In this document: in pieces, positions 41,796-50,818 of the stretch | Layout: every line of letters starts with the position of its first letter | Numbering within the stretch: the stretch's first letter is position 1 | Assembly (NCBI GenBank): GCA_965198895.1 | Contig: OZ240676.1 | Location: 1,116,001 to 1,180,000, forward strand | From: LMUY01 sp965198895 | Lineage (GTDB): Bacteria > Pseudomonadota > Alphaproteobacteria > Acetobacterales > Acetobacteraceae | DNA length: 64,000 nt | Reading direction: 5' to 3' | The notes under the pieces: generated by a model | Seen by the model: the letters and a program-made list of their open reading frames with translations, nothing else | Databases searched by the model: none | What the model was told of the DNA's origin: nothing | Translations under genes and position numbers: made by a program

Positions 41796-42878
41796 ATGAC
41801 GCGCCCGATGAGCGAGCCTGACCCACCAACCGCACGCAAGGGATGGCACCGGGCCGCCCTCCTGTTCGCAGCCGGCGCGATGCTGTTGGTGCTGCTCGCG
41901 GTGGCGCTGTTGTCGTTCGACACGCCCCTGACCCAAGTGCGCGATCCCGAGACCGACGATGCCTATGTCGGCGGCGACACCGTGCCCATCGCCGCCCGGG
42001 TGCAGGGCTACCTGGTCGCCCTGCCGATCACCGACAACCAGCCCGTGCGCGCCGGCGACGCGCTCGGGCAGATCGAGCAGTCCGACTACCGCGCCCAACT
42101 CGAACAGGCGCAGGCGGCGCTGAAGGCGGCCCGCGCCCAGGTCGGGACGCTCGACGCGCAACGCGGCCAGTTGCTGGCCCAGATCGGGCAGGCGCAGACC
42201 CAGCAGGCCTCGCAACAGGCCGACACCGTCCGCACCTCGCCCGAACTGGTCCGGCAGGAAAAACTGATCAACACCGATGTCGGCGTGCGGCGGACGCTCG
42301 AGCAGGCGCAGGCCGACCAGCGGCGCACCGAAGCGGGGGTGGAGCAGGCCCGCGCCACGGTGGGGGTGCGGCAGAAGCAGCTGGACACCCTCACAGCCCA
42401 GCGTGACGAGGCGCAGGCCGCTGTGCTTGCGCGGCAGGCCGACGTGCGATTGGCCGAGATCAACCTCGGCTGGACGCTGATCACAGCCCCCGCCGACGGA
42501 ACGCTGGCCGCCCGGCGCGTGCGGGTGGGCGACCTGATGCAGCCGGGCACCGCGCTCACCTCGCTGACCCCGCTGGATACCGTTTGGGTCGACGCGAACT
42601 TCACCGAGCGGCAGATCCCCCGCATCCGCATCGGCCAGCTGGCCCGGCTGGTTGTGGACGCCTTCCCGAACTCGCCGCTGGACGGTCACGTGATCGGGAT
42701 GGCGCCGCTCACCGGCGGCCAGCTCAGCCCGATCCCGCCGGACAACACCACCGGCAACTTCACCAAGGTGGTGCAACGCGTGCCGGTGCGGATCGCGATC
42801 GACTGGCATGGCAGCCCGCTGATCGGCCGCGTCCGGCCCGGCATGTCGGCGGTGGCCACCGTGCACACGGCACCCTGA
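41796..42878 (+). CDS. HlyD/EmrA-type membrane fusion protein, first of two
   Basis: The 360-residue periplasmic adaptor has one N-terminal membrane anchor (LLFAAGAMLLVLLAVALLSF), a lipoyl-like hairpin (DAYVGGDTVPIAARVQGYLVALPITDNQPVRAGDAL), a Gln/Ala-rich coiled coil of about 110 residues and a beta-barrel domain (INLGWTLITAPADGTLAARRVRVGDLM, VDANFTERQIPRI). It links an inner-membrane exporter to an outer-membrane channel. The ATG 41796 lacks an obvious Shine-Dalgarno; ATG 41808 is an alternative. It is followed with one-base overlap by a second membrane-fusion gene. Confidence 0.88.
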   Translation: MTRPMSEPDPPTARKGWHRAALLFAAGAMLLVLLAVALLSFDTPLTQVRDPETDDAYVGGDTVPIAARVQGYLVALPITDNQPVRAGDALGQIEQSDYRAQLEQAQAALKAARAQVGTLDAQRGQLLAQIGQAQTQQASQQADTVRTSPELVRQEKLINTDVGVRRTLEQAQADQRRTEAGVEQARATVGVRQKQLDTLTAQRDEAQAAVLARQADVRLAEINLGWTLITAPADGTLAARRVRVGDLMQPGTALTSLTPLDTVWVDANFTERQIPRIRIGQLARLVVDAFPNSPLDGHVIGMAPLTGGQLSPIPPDNTTGNFTKVVQRVPVRIAIDWHGSPLIGRVRPGMSAVATVHTAP

Positions 42879-43909
42879 TGCGGAACCTCGTCATCCGTGC
42901 CGTCGTCGCCGCGTTCCTGCTACTCGCAATCGCCATGTTCGCGATCGACTGGAACGAACTCGTCCTGTCCGGCACCCGCCGCAACACCGACGACGCGACG
43001 CTGCAGGGGGACCCGGTCACGCTGCAGACCCGCGTCACCGGCTACCTGGCGAGCGTGCCGGCCGTCGACTACCGATTGGTCCACCGCGGTGACCTGCTGT
43101 TCCAGATCGAGGACACCGACTATCGCGCCCGCGTCGCCCGCGCCGAAGCGGATCTGGCGCAGGCCGACGCGGCCGTGCGGGTCGCCGACGCCCAGGTTGC
43201 GCAGGGGCAGGCGCAGCTGGGTGTCGCCGTCGCCGCGATCCACAGCGCGGATGCCGGGCTGGTCCAGTCGCGGCAGGAACTGGCACGGCAATCGGACCTG
43301 CTGAACACGGAATCGTTCCTGCAACGCGACTACCAGAGGGCGCAGGCCTCGGCACAAAGCCAGCAGGCCGCCAAGGACGGACGTCTGAAGGACCTGGCCG
43401 CCGCCGAAGCGCAGGTGGACGTGCTGCGGGCCCAGGCCGATCAGGCGCGAGCCCAGCGTTTCGCCCGCGAGGCCGCGCTGGACTTCGCGCGCATTCAACT
43501 CGGCTACACCCGCATCACCGCCCCCGTCGACGGCGTGCTGACCACGCGGCTGCTACGCCGGGGCGCCTTCGCGGCTGCGGGCAGCTCGCTGATCACCATC
43601 GTTCCGCTGACGCCGGTGTGGGTGGTGGCAAACTACCGGGAGGTCGCGCTGACCCGTATGCTGCCCGGCCAGGGCGTGCGCATCCACGTGGACGCACTGC
43701 CGAACGTCGTGCTGCACGGCCACGTCGACAGCCTGGAGCCACAGAGCCAGGCCGACCTGTCCGCCCTGCCGCCGGACCGCGCGGCGGGCAATTTCACCAA
43801 GATCACCCAGCGCGTGCCGGTGAAGATCGACCTCGACCCCCGGCCCGAACTGGAGGGCGCGCTGCGGCCCGGCCTGTCGGCGGAAACCTGGGTCGACACC
43901 GCACGATGA
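42878..43909 (+). CDS. HlyD/EmrA-type membrane fusion protein, second of two
   Basis: The 343-residue adaptor has an anchor (VVAAFLLLAIAMFAIDW), a lipoyl-like domain (DDATLQGDPVTLQTRVTGYLASVPAVDYRLVHRGDLLFQIED), a coiled coil of about 120 residues (rich in Ala, Gln, Arg) and a beta-barrel (IQLGYTRITAPVDGVLTTRLLRRGAF, VWVVANYREVALTRML). Sequence identity to the first adaptor is low apart from the family blocks, so they are not a recent duplication. It overlaps its neighbours as TGATG and ATGA. Two adaptors may form a mixed ring or serve alternative partners. Confidence 0.88.
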   Translation: MRNLVIRAVVAAFLLLAIAMFAIDWNELVLSGTRRNTDDATLQGDPVTLQTRVTGYLASVPAVDYRLVHRGDLLFQIEDTDYRARVARAEADLAQADAAVRVADAQVAQGQAQLGVAVAAIHSADAGLVQSRQELARQSDLLNTESFLQRDYQRAQASAQSQQAAKDGRLKDLAAAEAQVDVLRAQADQARAQRFAREAALDFARIQLGYTRITAPVDGVLTTRLLRRGAFAAAGSSLITIVPLTPVWVVANYREVALTRMLPGQGVRIHVDALPNVVLHGHVDSLEPQSQADLSALPPDRAAGNFTKITQRVPVKIDLDPRPELEGALRPGLSAETWVDTAR

Positions 43910-45468
43910 GCCTGCTCTCACCCGAACCGATGGCTCCGCCCAAGGGGCCGGACGGCAAACCGCAACCGGGGCCGCCGCCGATCACAGGTATGCTGGCGCT
44001 CGGCATGCTCGGAGCCATTCTGGGGTCGCTGGCGTCGAACCTGGACACCAGGCTGACGGTGTTCTCGCTGGCCGATCTGCGCGGCGGGGTCGGGCTCGGC
44101 GTGGACGAGGCGTCGTGGGTGTCGACCGCCTACAACATCGCCGAAATTGCCGTCGTGCCGATGACGCCGTGGCTGGCCGCGATCATCTCGCCGCGCCGGG
44201 GCATTGCCGCCGCCGTGGCCCTGCTGACATTGGCCGGCGCGTTCGTGCCGTCGGAGGCAGCGAACTACCCCGTGCTCGTCGCGCTGCGCTTCCTACAGGG
44301 CATGGGCGGCGGCGCGCTGATCCCTTTGCTGCTGCTGACCGTCCTGCGGTTCACCCCGGCGCACCAGCGCGTGTTCGGCCTGGCCATCTACGGCTTCGTC
44401 ACCGCCGTCACCCCCCTGCTGGCCGAGAGCCTGGCGGGGATCCTGACCGACCTGATCAACTGGCAGTCGGTGTTCTACATCGCCATCCCGCTCGGCCCGC
44501 TGGTGGTGCTGATGGTGATGCTGGGACTGCCGGAGGAACCGATCAAACCCGAGCCATTCGTCAAGACCGACTATGCCGGCATGGTGCTGCTCTCGGTATT
44601 CGCCGGCACGCTGGTCGCCGGGTTGGCCCAGGGGCAGCGGCTGGACTGGTTCGACTCGCCGCTGATCGACAGCTTGTTCGGCAGTGCCACCTGCGTGCTG
44701 ATCGCCTTCGTCGTGCTGGAACTGTCGATCGAGCACCCGCTGATCAACCTGAAACTGCTGTTGCGGCTGAATTTCAGCGGTGGGTTGTTGATGATCTTTG
44801 CGTTCGCCTTCGCCTCGCTGTTCACTGGCGACATCCTGCCGATGTTCGGCTCCCAGGTGAGCGGCTACCGCGAGTTGCAAGTCGGTGGAATCCTGATCTG
44901 GGGGGCGCTGGTGCAAGTGGTCGTATGCATCGGTTTGCCGTTCCTGCTGCGGGTGCTCGAGGCCCGGATCGTGCTCGCGATCGGCCTGTTCCTGGCCGCA
45001 CTCGCCAGCCGCCTGGCGACCTTCATCGATAGCGATTGGGTGGCGGTGGACGTGATGCTGGCGCTGCTGATCTCGTCGGCGGCCCAGGTCATCATCCTGG
45101 TTCCGACCACGATCGTCAGCACGTCGGTGCTCCAGCCGCAGGATGCGCTGTCCGGCGGCACCATCTTCAACGTCGTGCGCAATATCGCCACCGGCCTGGG
45201 CGGCGCGGTCGTGGGCGGCATCCTGACAGTGCGGGAGCGGGTGCATTCGTTCTACATCACCAACCACCTGGTCGCGGGCGCGCCGCTGACGATGTCGCGG
45301 GAAACCGCGGGCCTGGGCGCGCTTTCAACCGTCGTGCGCGCCCAGGCGGTGACCCAGGCGACGGCCGACGCGTTCGGCTGGGTCGGGGTCGCGGCGATGA
45401 TCTCGTTCGGCGTCGTGCTGCTGCTGAACCCGACGCGGATCCCCTTCCCCCCGGCGACCAGCAAATGA
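43906..45468 (+). CDS. EmrB/QacA-type (DHA2) MFS multidrug exporter
   Basis: The 520-residue inner-membrane proton antiporter has a soluble Pro-rich N-terminus of about 25 residues and then about 14 hydrophobic helices. Landmarks are ILGSLASNLDTRLTVFSLADLRG, DEASWVSTAYNIAEIAVVPMTPWLA, LRFLQGMGGGALIPLLLL and SVFYIAIPLGPLVVL. Residues typical of motif C of 14-helix drug exporters are visible. It uses the two adaptors upstream and the TolC-like channel downstream as a tripartite pump. Overlaps on both sides (ATGA, ATGA) show tight coupling. The exported compound cannot be inferred. Confidence 0.88.
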   Translation: MSLLSPEPMAPPKGPDGKPQPGPPPITGMLALGMLGAILGSLASNLDTRLTVFSLADLRGGVGLGVDEASWVSTAYNIAEIAVVPMTPWLAAIISPRRGIAAAVALLTLAGAFVPSEAANYPVLVALRFLQGMGGGALIPLLLLTVLRFTPAHQRVFGLAIYGFVTAVTPLLAESLAGILTDLINWQSVFYIAIPLGPLVVLMVMLGLPEEPIKPEPFVKTDYAGMVLLSVFAGTLVAGLAQGQRLDWFDSPLIDSLFGSATCVLIAFVVLELSIEHPLINLKLLLRLNFSGGLLMIFAFAFASLFTGDILPMFGSQVSGYRELQVGGILIWGALVQVVVCIGLPFLLRVLEARIVLAIGLFLAALASRLATFIDSDWVAVDVMLALLISSAAQVIILVPTTIVSTSVLQPQDALSGGTIFNVVRNIATGLGGAVVGGILTVRERVHSFYITNHLVAGAPLTMSRETAGLGALSTVVRAQAVTQATADAFGWVGVAAMISFGVVLLLNPTRIPFPPATSK

Positions 45469-46844
45469 CCCGGCGTGCCTTGGTACTGGTTCTGCTAGCC
45501 AAGGTTTGGCTGCCCGCCACCGCCCTGGCCCAGCCCAAGCCGCTCGACCCGGCGTTCGATCGCGCGCTGTCCGAGGCCTATCTCTACAACCCCCAACTGC
45601 TAGCCGAACGCCAGCGCCTGCGCGAGACCGACGAGGGCGTGCCGCGCGCCATGTCCGGCTGGCGGCCGAACGTGCAGCTGCGGGGGAGCATTGGCGCGTC
45701 GCTCTATGACGACAACATCCAGGCGGAGCGCGAGCCCCAGAAACGCACGCCGCAGGAGACCGACCTGGTGCTCAACCAGCCGCTGTATACCGGCGGCCGG
45801 GTCGGTGCACAGGTGGCCCAGGCCGAAGCCTTGGTGGTCGCCGAACGCGCAGCGCTGCAGGCCAGCGAGGCCGCCGTGCTGCTCGCCGCCGCCACCGCCT
45901 ACCTGGACGTGGCCCGGGACGAGCGGATCGTGCTGCTCGACCGCAACCAGACCGCGGTGCTTGAGCGCACGTTGCGAGCCACCCAACAGGAACTGGCCGC
46001 CGGTGCGGTGACCGAGACCGACGTCGCCCAGTCCGTTGCCCGCCTGGCCGACCAACGCGCCAACCAGGCCCAGGCCGAGGGCGAACTCGCCGCGTCGCGG
46101 GCGTCGTTCCAGCAGGAGGTGGGAGAGTTACCGGGGGATTTGGCCCTGCCCACGCTTGCTTTGCCACTGCCCGCCGATCGCCGCGCGACCCTGGCCCTGG
46201 TGCCCGGCAGTAATTTCGACATCCAGCAGGCCCGCAGCGCGCTCGCGGCCAGCCGACAAGGCATCGACATCGCGCGCGCCGGGTTGCTGCCCAAGTTGTC
46301 GCTGGAACTGCGTGGGTCGCGCTTGAGAGACACGGACGTGCAGGCGCTGCACGAGCGCGACAATATCGCCGAGGGCACCCTGCAATTCACCGTGCCGCTG
46401 TATCAGGGCGGTGGCCCTGCGGCCGAGACGCGGCAGGCGAAGGAAGCGGAATCGCGCAGCCTGCTGCAGATCGACGTCGTGCTGCGCCAGGCCCAACGTC
46501 AGGCGCAGACCGCCTGGGACATGCTGGAGGCCGGCCGGACGCGGGTGGCCCAAGCGCGCATCTCGATCGATGCCAACACCGTGGCCACCCGTGGTGTCGC
46601 CCGCCAGCAGAGCGTCGGCGCCCGCACGTTGCTCGACGTGCTGAACGCCCAGCAGGAGCTGCTGAACGCGGAGGTGAACCTGGCGCGCGCGACCCGCGAC
46701 GAGGAGGTCGCGGAGTTGCAATTGCTGGCCGTCACCGGCCGTCTGACGGCGGAGCAGATCGGGCTGCACGTGCCGGTCTACGACCCGGTGCGCCACTACG
46801 ATGCGACGCGGGACCGCTGGGGCGGGCTGACCCCCGCGCCGTAG
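45465..46844 (+). CDS. TolC-family outer-membrane efflux channel
   Basis: The 459-residue product has a signal peptide (LVLVLLAKVWLPATALAQ) and the two-repeat TolC architecture: ALSEAYLYNPQLLAERQRLRETDEGVPRAMSGWRPNV, LVLNQPLYTGGRVGAQVAQAEA, TAYLDVARDERIVLLD, a second half with LEFTVPLY-like sequence LQFTVPLYQGGGPAAETRQAKE and QQSVGARTLLDVLNAQQELLNAEVNLARA. It forms the trimeric channel-tunnel of the pump encoded by the preceding three genes. Its ATG overlaps the MFS stop. No lipobox is present. Confidence 0.92.
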   Translation: MTRRALVLVLLAKVWLPATALAQPKPLDPAFDRALSEAYLYNPQLLAERQRLRETDEGVPRAMSGWRPNVQLRGSIGASLYDDNIQAEREPQKRTPQETDLVLNQPLYTGGRVGAQVAQAEALVVAERAALQASEAAVLLAAATAYLDVARDERIVLLDRNQTAVLERTLRATQQELAAGAVTETDVAQSVARLADQRANQAQAEGELAASRASFQQEVGELPGDLALPTLALPLPADRRATLALVPGSNFDIQQARSALAASRQGIDIARAGLLPKLSLELRGSRLRDTDVQALHERDNIAEGTLQFTVPLYQGGGPAAETRQAKEAESRSLLQIDVVLRQAQRQAQTAWDMLEAGRTRVAQARISIDANTVATRGVARQQSVGARTLLDVLNAQQELLNAEVNLARATRDEEVAELQLLAVTGRLTAEQIGLHVPVYDPVRHYDATRDRWGGLTPAP

Positions 46845-46927
46845 CAACGCCGCTACGGGAGAGGATCGAGCGAGGGGTGTCACGGCACACTGTTACATCC
46901 GAGCCAAGCGATCCGGTCGCGCCCCAA

Positions 46928-46975
46928 GCTACATCCGGCGGGGGCTAAATCCGGCGGGGGCTACATCCGGCGGAG
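46928..46975. repeat. Three tandem 16-bp repeats over the 3' end of an MFS gene
   Basis: GCTACATCCGGCGGGG occurs at 46928-46943, with single-base variants at 46944-46959 and 46960-46975. Read on the minus strand, each unit holds the last sense codons and a TAG; because 16 is not a multiple of three the successive stops fall in all three frames. Confidence 0.85.
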
Positions 46976-48460
46976 TGGGATCGTCCAGGCCATGGTCAGG
47001 CCGAGCCCGCCGATCGCCGCGATCGCCAGGAACGCCGAGCGGAATGCGTCGCGGATCTCCGCCGACACCACCGCCCGGTGCGCTGCGTCCAGGGCGTTCA
47101 TCGCCACCGGGCCACGCTCGACCATTTCCGCGAACATCGTGGCCGTCCCGCGGTCGGTTGCGGCGAGCACGGCGAACAGCACCGCGCCCACCGCGGCGGT
47201 GCCGAACGCGGCGCCAACCGAGCGGCTGAACTGCACAGAGGCGGCGGCCGCACCGAGGTTGGCGCGCCCCGCCACCAGCTGAACGGTCAGCTGCACGACC
47301 GGCATCGCCGTGCCAACGCTGACCGAGTAGATCACGAACAGGATCGGCACCGCCACGTTGGACAGATGCGGCGCCGCGAACGCCAACACGAGCAGCGCCG
47401 AAATCGTAATTGCCAGCCCGATCGAGGGGAAGATCGCGGTCCGTTGGGTGATCGCCATCATGCGGCCGGTGAACATCGAGCCGAATGCGATCCCGGCCGT
47501 CATCGGCAGCAGCATCAGGCCCACCTGGCTCGGGCCGATGCCGCGGACCACCTGCAGCCAGATCGGCACGAACGTCACCATGCCGACCAGCATCGCGCCG
47601 ACGCACGCCGCCATCAGGTCGCAGCGCCAGATCGCGGATTGGCGCAGCAGGTGCAGCGGCAGCAGCGGGCTGGCGGCCCGGCGCTCCTGGCGCAGCAACA
47701 GCAGCAGGGACGCGATCGAGACGGCGATCAGCAGGGCCACCACGGGCAGCGATGCGAGGTCGAATTGTTGCAGCCGCTCGAGGGCCACCAGCAAGGGGGT
47801 GATGAAGCCGGCGAACAGCACCACGCCTGCGAAGTCGAACTGCAGCCGCCCGCCGGTGCCGGCCGTGTTGGGCAGGCGCAGTGCGAGCACCGCGGCGCAC
47901 AGCCCCAGCGGCAGGTTGATCAGGAACACGGAGGGCCAGCCGAATTGCTGCGTCAACCAGCCGCCAGCCACCGGGCCGAAGGTGGAGGAGGCGACGAAAA
48001 TGGACGCGAGGTAGCCCTGGTAACGCCCTCGCTCGCGCGGCGGGACGACCTCGCCGACCAGGGCCTGGCTGGTGGTCATCAGCCCGCCGCCGCCGAGCCC
48101 CTGCAGCACCCGGGCCGCGGTCAGCAGCAGGACGGTGGGGGCGAGCGCGCAGGCCAGCGACGCCGTGACGAATAGGCCGAGCGCCACGAACAGCAACCGC
48201 CGCCGCCCGAGCACGTCGCCCAAACGGCCATACACGGGCGCCGCGATCGTGGTCGCCACCAGGTAGGAAACGACGACCCACGACACCCGCTCCACATCGC
48301 CCAGCGACCCGGCGATCGCGGGCAGCGCGGTGGCCACGATGGTCTGGTCCACCGCCGCCATGAACATCGGCAGCATGATCGACGGGAACAGGGTGAAGAA
48401 CAGGGCACGTGCGGAGGGTTCGGCGCCGCTGGCCGGCGCGCGTTCTGCAGAGGACGACAT
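46961..48460 (-). CDS. MFS drug exporter (DHA2/MDR-tetracycline type)
   Basis: The 499-residue exporter has about 14 hydrophobic helices. Landmarks: FPSIMLPMFMAAVDQTIVATALPAIAGSLG, VERVSWVVVSYLVATTIAAPVYGRLGDVLGRRR (motif A), LTAARVLQGLGGGGLMTTSQALVGEVVPPRERGRYQG and FGWPSVFLINLPLG. ATG 48460 begins the first conserved soluble stretch; the frame upstream to 48745 is antisense to the next MFS gene. Its 3' end carries a 16-bp tandem triplication. It is divergent from the MFS gene at 48582 over a 121 bp gap, with no regulator gene between. Confidence 0.9.
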   Translation of the reverse strand: MSSSAERAPASGAEPSARALFFTLFPSIMLPMFMAAVDQTIVATALPAIAGSLGDVERVSWVVVSYLVATTIAAPVYGRLGDVLGRRRLLFVALGLFVTASLACALAPTVLLLTAARVLQGLGGGGLMTTSQALVGEVVPPRERGRYQGYLASIFVASSTFGPVAGGWLTQQFGWPSVFLINLPLGLCAAVLALRLPNTAGTGGRLQFDFAGVVLFAGFITPLLVALERLQQFDLASLPVVALLIAVSIASLLLLLRQERRAASPLLPLHLLRQSAIWRCDLMAACVGAMLVGMVTFVPIWLQVVRGIGPSQVGLMLLPMTAGIAFGSMFTGRMMAITQRTAIFPSIGLAITISALLVLAFAAPHLSNVAVPILFVIYSVSVGTAMPVVQLTVQLVAGRANLGAAAASVQFSRSVGAAFGTAAVGAVLFAVLAATDRGTATMFAEMVERGPVAMNALDAAHRAVVSAEIRDAFRSAFLAIAAIGGLGLTMAWTIPLRRM

Positions 48461-48581
48461 CCCGATACCATCCGCCCGGTCAGCCCGGTGCGACACCACG
48501 GGATCGGTCACGATCCCGTGAAATCCATTCTGCGCGAGGGTCTGGACGGGGACGCCGCCGGCTTCGATACAAGGGGCCGCA

Positions 48582-49940
48582 ATGACCAACCTCATCCCGC
48601 TCGACGGCCTGCCCCCAGAACGTATGCGGTGGGCAGTGGCCACCGTGATGGTGGCGGTCTCGATGGCGTCGCTCGACACGTCCATCGCCAATGCGGTGCT
48701 GCCGACCATCGCGGTGGACGTGCACGCGACACCGGCCGCCTCCATCTGGGTGGTGAATGCCTACCAGTTGGCGCTGGTGGCGTGCCTGCTGCCATTCTCG
48801 TCGCTGGGGGAGATCTTAGGCTACCGCCGGGTCTACACCTACGGGCTGGTGGTGTTCACCGTGGCGTCGTTGATCTGCGCGTGCAGCTGGTCGCTCGGCA
48901 CCCTCACGGCCGCGCGGGTGCTGCAGGGCATCGGCGCGGCGGGGATCATGAGCGTCAACACGGCACTGATCCGCTTCATCTACCCTGCCCGCAAACTGGG
49001 CAAAGGCGTTGGCCTGAACGCACTGACGGTCGCGGTCTCCACGGCGCTGGGCCCGACGGTCGCGGCCGGCATCCTGTCGGTCGCCTCGTGGCAGTGGCTG
49101 TTCGCCATCAACGTCCCGCTGGGCGGGGTGGCCCTGGTGCTGGCCGCGCGGTCCTTGCCGCTGACACCCCGTGCGACCCACCGGTTCGACCTGGGCAGCG
49201 CAGTGCTGAATGCCGGCACGTTCGGACTGCTGATTTTTGGCATCGGCGAGGGCGCGCACAGTGCCTCCACCCTCACGACGGTGGCGGTGCTGTGCGGGGC
49301 GGCGGTGCTGGGAGCGTTGCTGGTGCGCCGTCAACTGGGGCTGTCCGCGCCGATGCTGCCGGTGGATCTCTACCGCCGTCCGCTGTTCGCGCTGTCGTCG
49401 GCGACCAGCATGTGCTCGTTCGCGGCGCAGGGCCTGTCGTTCGTGTCGCTGCCGTTCTACTTCCAGACGGTGCTGGGCCGCTCGGCGGTGGAAACGGGGC
49501 TGCTGCTGACGCCATGGCCGGTGATGACGGGGCTGCTCGCGCCGATCGCCGGGCCACTGTCCGACAAGTATCCGCCGGCGATCCTGGGCGGCATCGGCAT
49601 GATCGTGCTGTGCACCGGGCTGCTGCTGATGGCGTCGCTGCCGGCGCATCCGGATTCGTTCGCCATCGTTTGGCGCATGATGATCTGCGGCGCCGGGTTC
49701 GGGTTCTTCCAATCGCCCAACCTGAAGGCGATCATGTCCGCCGCCCCGCCCGAACGCAGCGGTGGCGCCAGCGGCATCATCGCGACGTCGCGCCTGGTCG
49801 GGCAGTCCACCGGCGCCGCGCTGGTTGCGCTGTGTTTCGGGATCTCGGCGATGCATGGCCCGGCTTTGGCGCTGACGCTGGCCGCCTGCTTCTCGGGCGC
49901 CGCCGGCGTCGTCAGCTTCTCCCGGCTGCTGGCCCGGTAG
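48582..49940 (+). CDS. MFS exporter (DHA2-like)
   Basis: The 452-residue transporter shows MASLDTSIANAVLPTIAVDVHATPAASIWVVNAYQLALVACLLP, SLGEILGYRRVYTYGL (motif A variant), ARVLQGIGAAGIMSVNTALIRFIYP and a C-terminal half with FGFFQSPNLKAIMSAAPPERSGGASG. It is most similar in pattern to proton-driven drug or metabolite exporters. ATG 48582 gives a short polar N-terminus. It is the third MFS exporter in eight kilobases. Two small lipoprotein genes follow on the same strand after 36 bp. Confidence 0.87.
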   Translation: MTNLIPLDGLPPERMRWAVATVMVAVSMASLDTSIANAVLPTIAVDVHATPAASIWVVNAYQLALVACLLPFSSLGEILGYRRVYTYGLVVFTVASLICACSWSLGTLTAARVLQGIGAAGIMSVNTALIRFIYPARKLGKGVGLNALTVAVSTALGPTVAAGILSVASWQWLFAINVPLGGVALVLAARSLPLTPRATHRFDLGSAVLNAGTFGLLIFGIGEGAHSASTLTTVAVLCGAAVLGALLVRRQLGLSAPMLPVDLYRRPLFALSSATSMCSFAAQGLSFVSLPFYFQTVLGRSAVETGLLLTPWPVMTGLLAPIAGPLSDKYPPAILGGIGMIVLCTGLLLMASLPAHPDSFAIVWRMMICGAGFGFFQSPNLKAIMSAAPPERSGGASGIIATSRLVGQSTGAALVALCFGISAMHGPALALTLAACFSGAAGVVSFSRLLAR

Positions 49941-49976
49941 CGTCACTGGGACGGGTCACATTTCAATCGGAACACC

Positions 49977-50243
49977 ATGCATCGCTCTCTCTTCGCCCTT
50001 CTGATCCTGCTCGCCGGCTGTGCGTCCGCTTACGACCCACCCGTGACCGGGGATCGCAGCAGCACCAAATTCCAGGCCGACCTGGTGCGGTGCCGCAAGC
50101 AGGCGTCGACCGCCGCCTCCCGACGGGCCAACGCAACCCCGCAATCGGCCGTGAAGGCGATGTTCGATTCAGGCGACCAGGAGCGGCAAGACCTCACGAC
50201 CTGCATGCAAGGTCGCGGATATGCCCCGCGGAGCCCCAGTTGA
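49977..50243 (+). CDS. Small lipoprotein
   Basis: The 88-residue product has the leader MHRSLFALLILLAGC with lipobox LAGC (Cys15). The mature part contains YDPPVTGDRSSTKFQADLVRCRKQ and QERQDLTTCMQGRGYAP; the two Cys in RCRKQ and TTCMQGRGY could form a disulfide. The pattern of an acceptor D-x-x-x-C-R and CMxxRGY resembles small glycine-zipper-less envelope lipoproteins seen in proteobacteria, but I know no function. It overlaps the next lipoprotein gene by TTGA. It may be co-transcribed with the MFS gene upstream. Confidence 0.72.
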   Translation: MHRSLFALLILLAGCASAYDPPVTGDRSSTKFQADLVRCRKQASTAASRRANATPQSAVKAMFDSGDQERQDLTTCMQGRGYAPRSPS

Positions 50244-50773
50244 ACCGCGTCTGTGTGCTGGCTCTGGCGCTAGGCTCGTGCACGGCGCCCGGCCCCACGC
50301 CTGCCGATATCGCCGCCGATCGCTCGACCACCAGGACGGGCGCGGTGGCACCCGCCTTGTCCGTGACATCGGCGTATGACGGTTTCTACGTCGGCACCTG
50401 GACGCCCGCTGCCGGCGCGTGCGCCGGCGCCGGCCCGATCACACGGACGCTGCAGGTGGAAACGCTGCTGGCAAGCTCGGGTGTGAACTACCCCTTGCGT
50501 GGGCCGGTGCAGCCGGATGGAACGGTTTCGCTCAGCTACGGCAAATCCGCGTTGATCGGCCGCTTCGAGGCAAACGGCGAGTTCCGCGGCAAGGCCAACA
50601 CGGGCAAGACCTGCGCCTGGGACGTCGCCATGACCCGGCAGCCACCGATCGCGTCCGCGACCTCGAACCGCCTCCTGCCCGCCGCCGTCGTGAACCAGGA
50701 CGAGATTCCGCAATTTCCCGCGGCTGCCGCCCGCTCGGTCGGGCCCCCGCCCGCCGCGTCGTCGCGCGATTGA
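50240..50773 (+). CDS. Hypothetical lipoprotein, coupled to the preceding one
   Basis: The 177-residue product starts at TTG 50240 overlapping the previous stop (TTGA). The leader LNRVCVLALALGSC ends in a plausible lipobox LGSC (Cys14). The mature region has SAYDGFYVGTWTPAAGACAG, LQVETLLASSGVNYPLRGPVQPDGTVSLSYGKSALIGRFEANGEFRG and KTCAWDVAMTRQ: a repeated beta-strand pattern with two Cys, suggesting a small beta-barrel such as an inhibitor-like fold. The last 40 residues are Ala/Pro-rich. No family is recognised. The TTG start is the only in-frame start near the lipobox. Confidence 0.65.
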   Translation: MNRVCVLALALGSCTAPGPTPADIAADRSTTRTGAVAPALSVTSAYDGFYVGTWTPAAGACAGAGPITRTLQVETLLASSGVNYPLRGPVQPDGTVSLSYGKSALIGRFEANGEFRGKANTGKTCAWDVAMTRQPPIASATSNRLLPAAVVNQDEIPQFPAAAARSVGPPPAASSRD

Positions 50774-50818
50774 GTGATCACCGTCCGTGACCAAGTCTCC
50801 CTCCCCCTGAGGCCAGGG

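Noticed and set aside
48488..50773. A 761-codon open frame on the plus strand
   Set aside because: Only its last 178 codons (from TTG 50240) make sense as a lipoprotein; the rest is an out-of-frame shadow of the MFS gene and the small lipoprotein.
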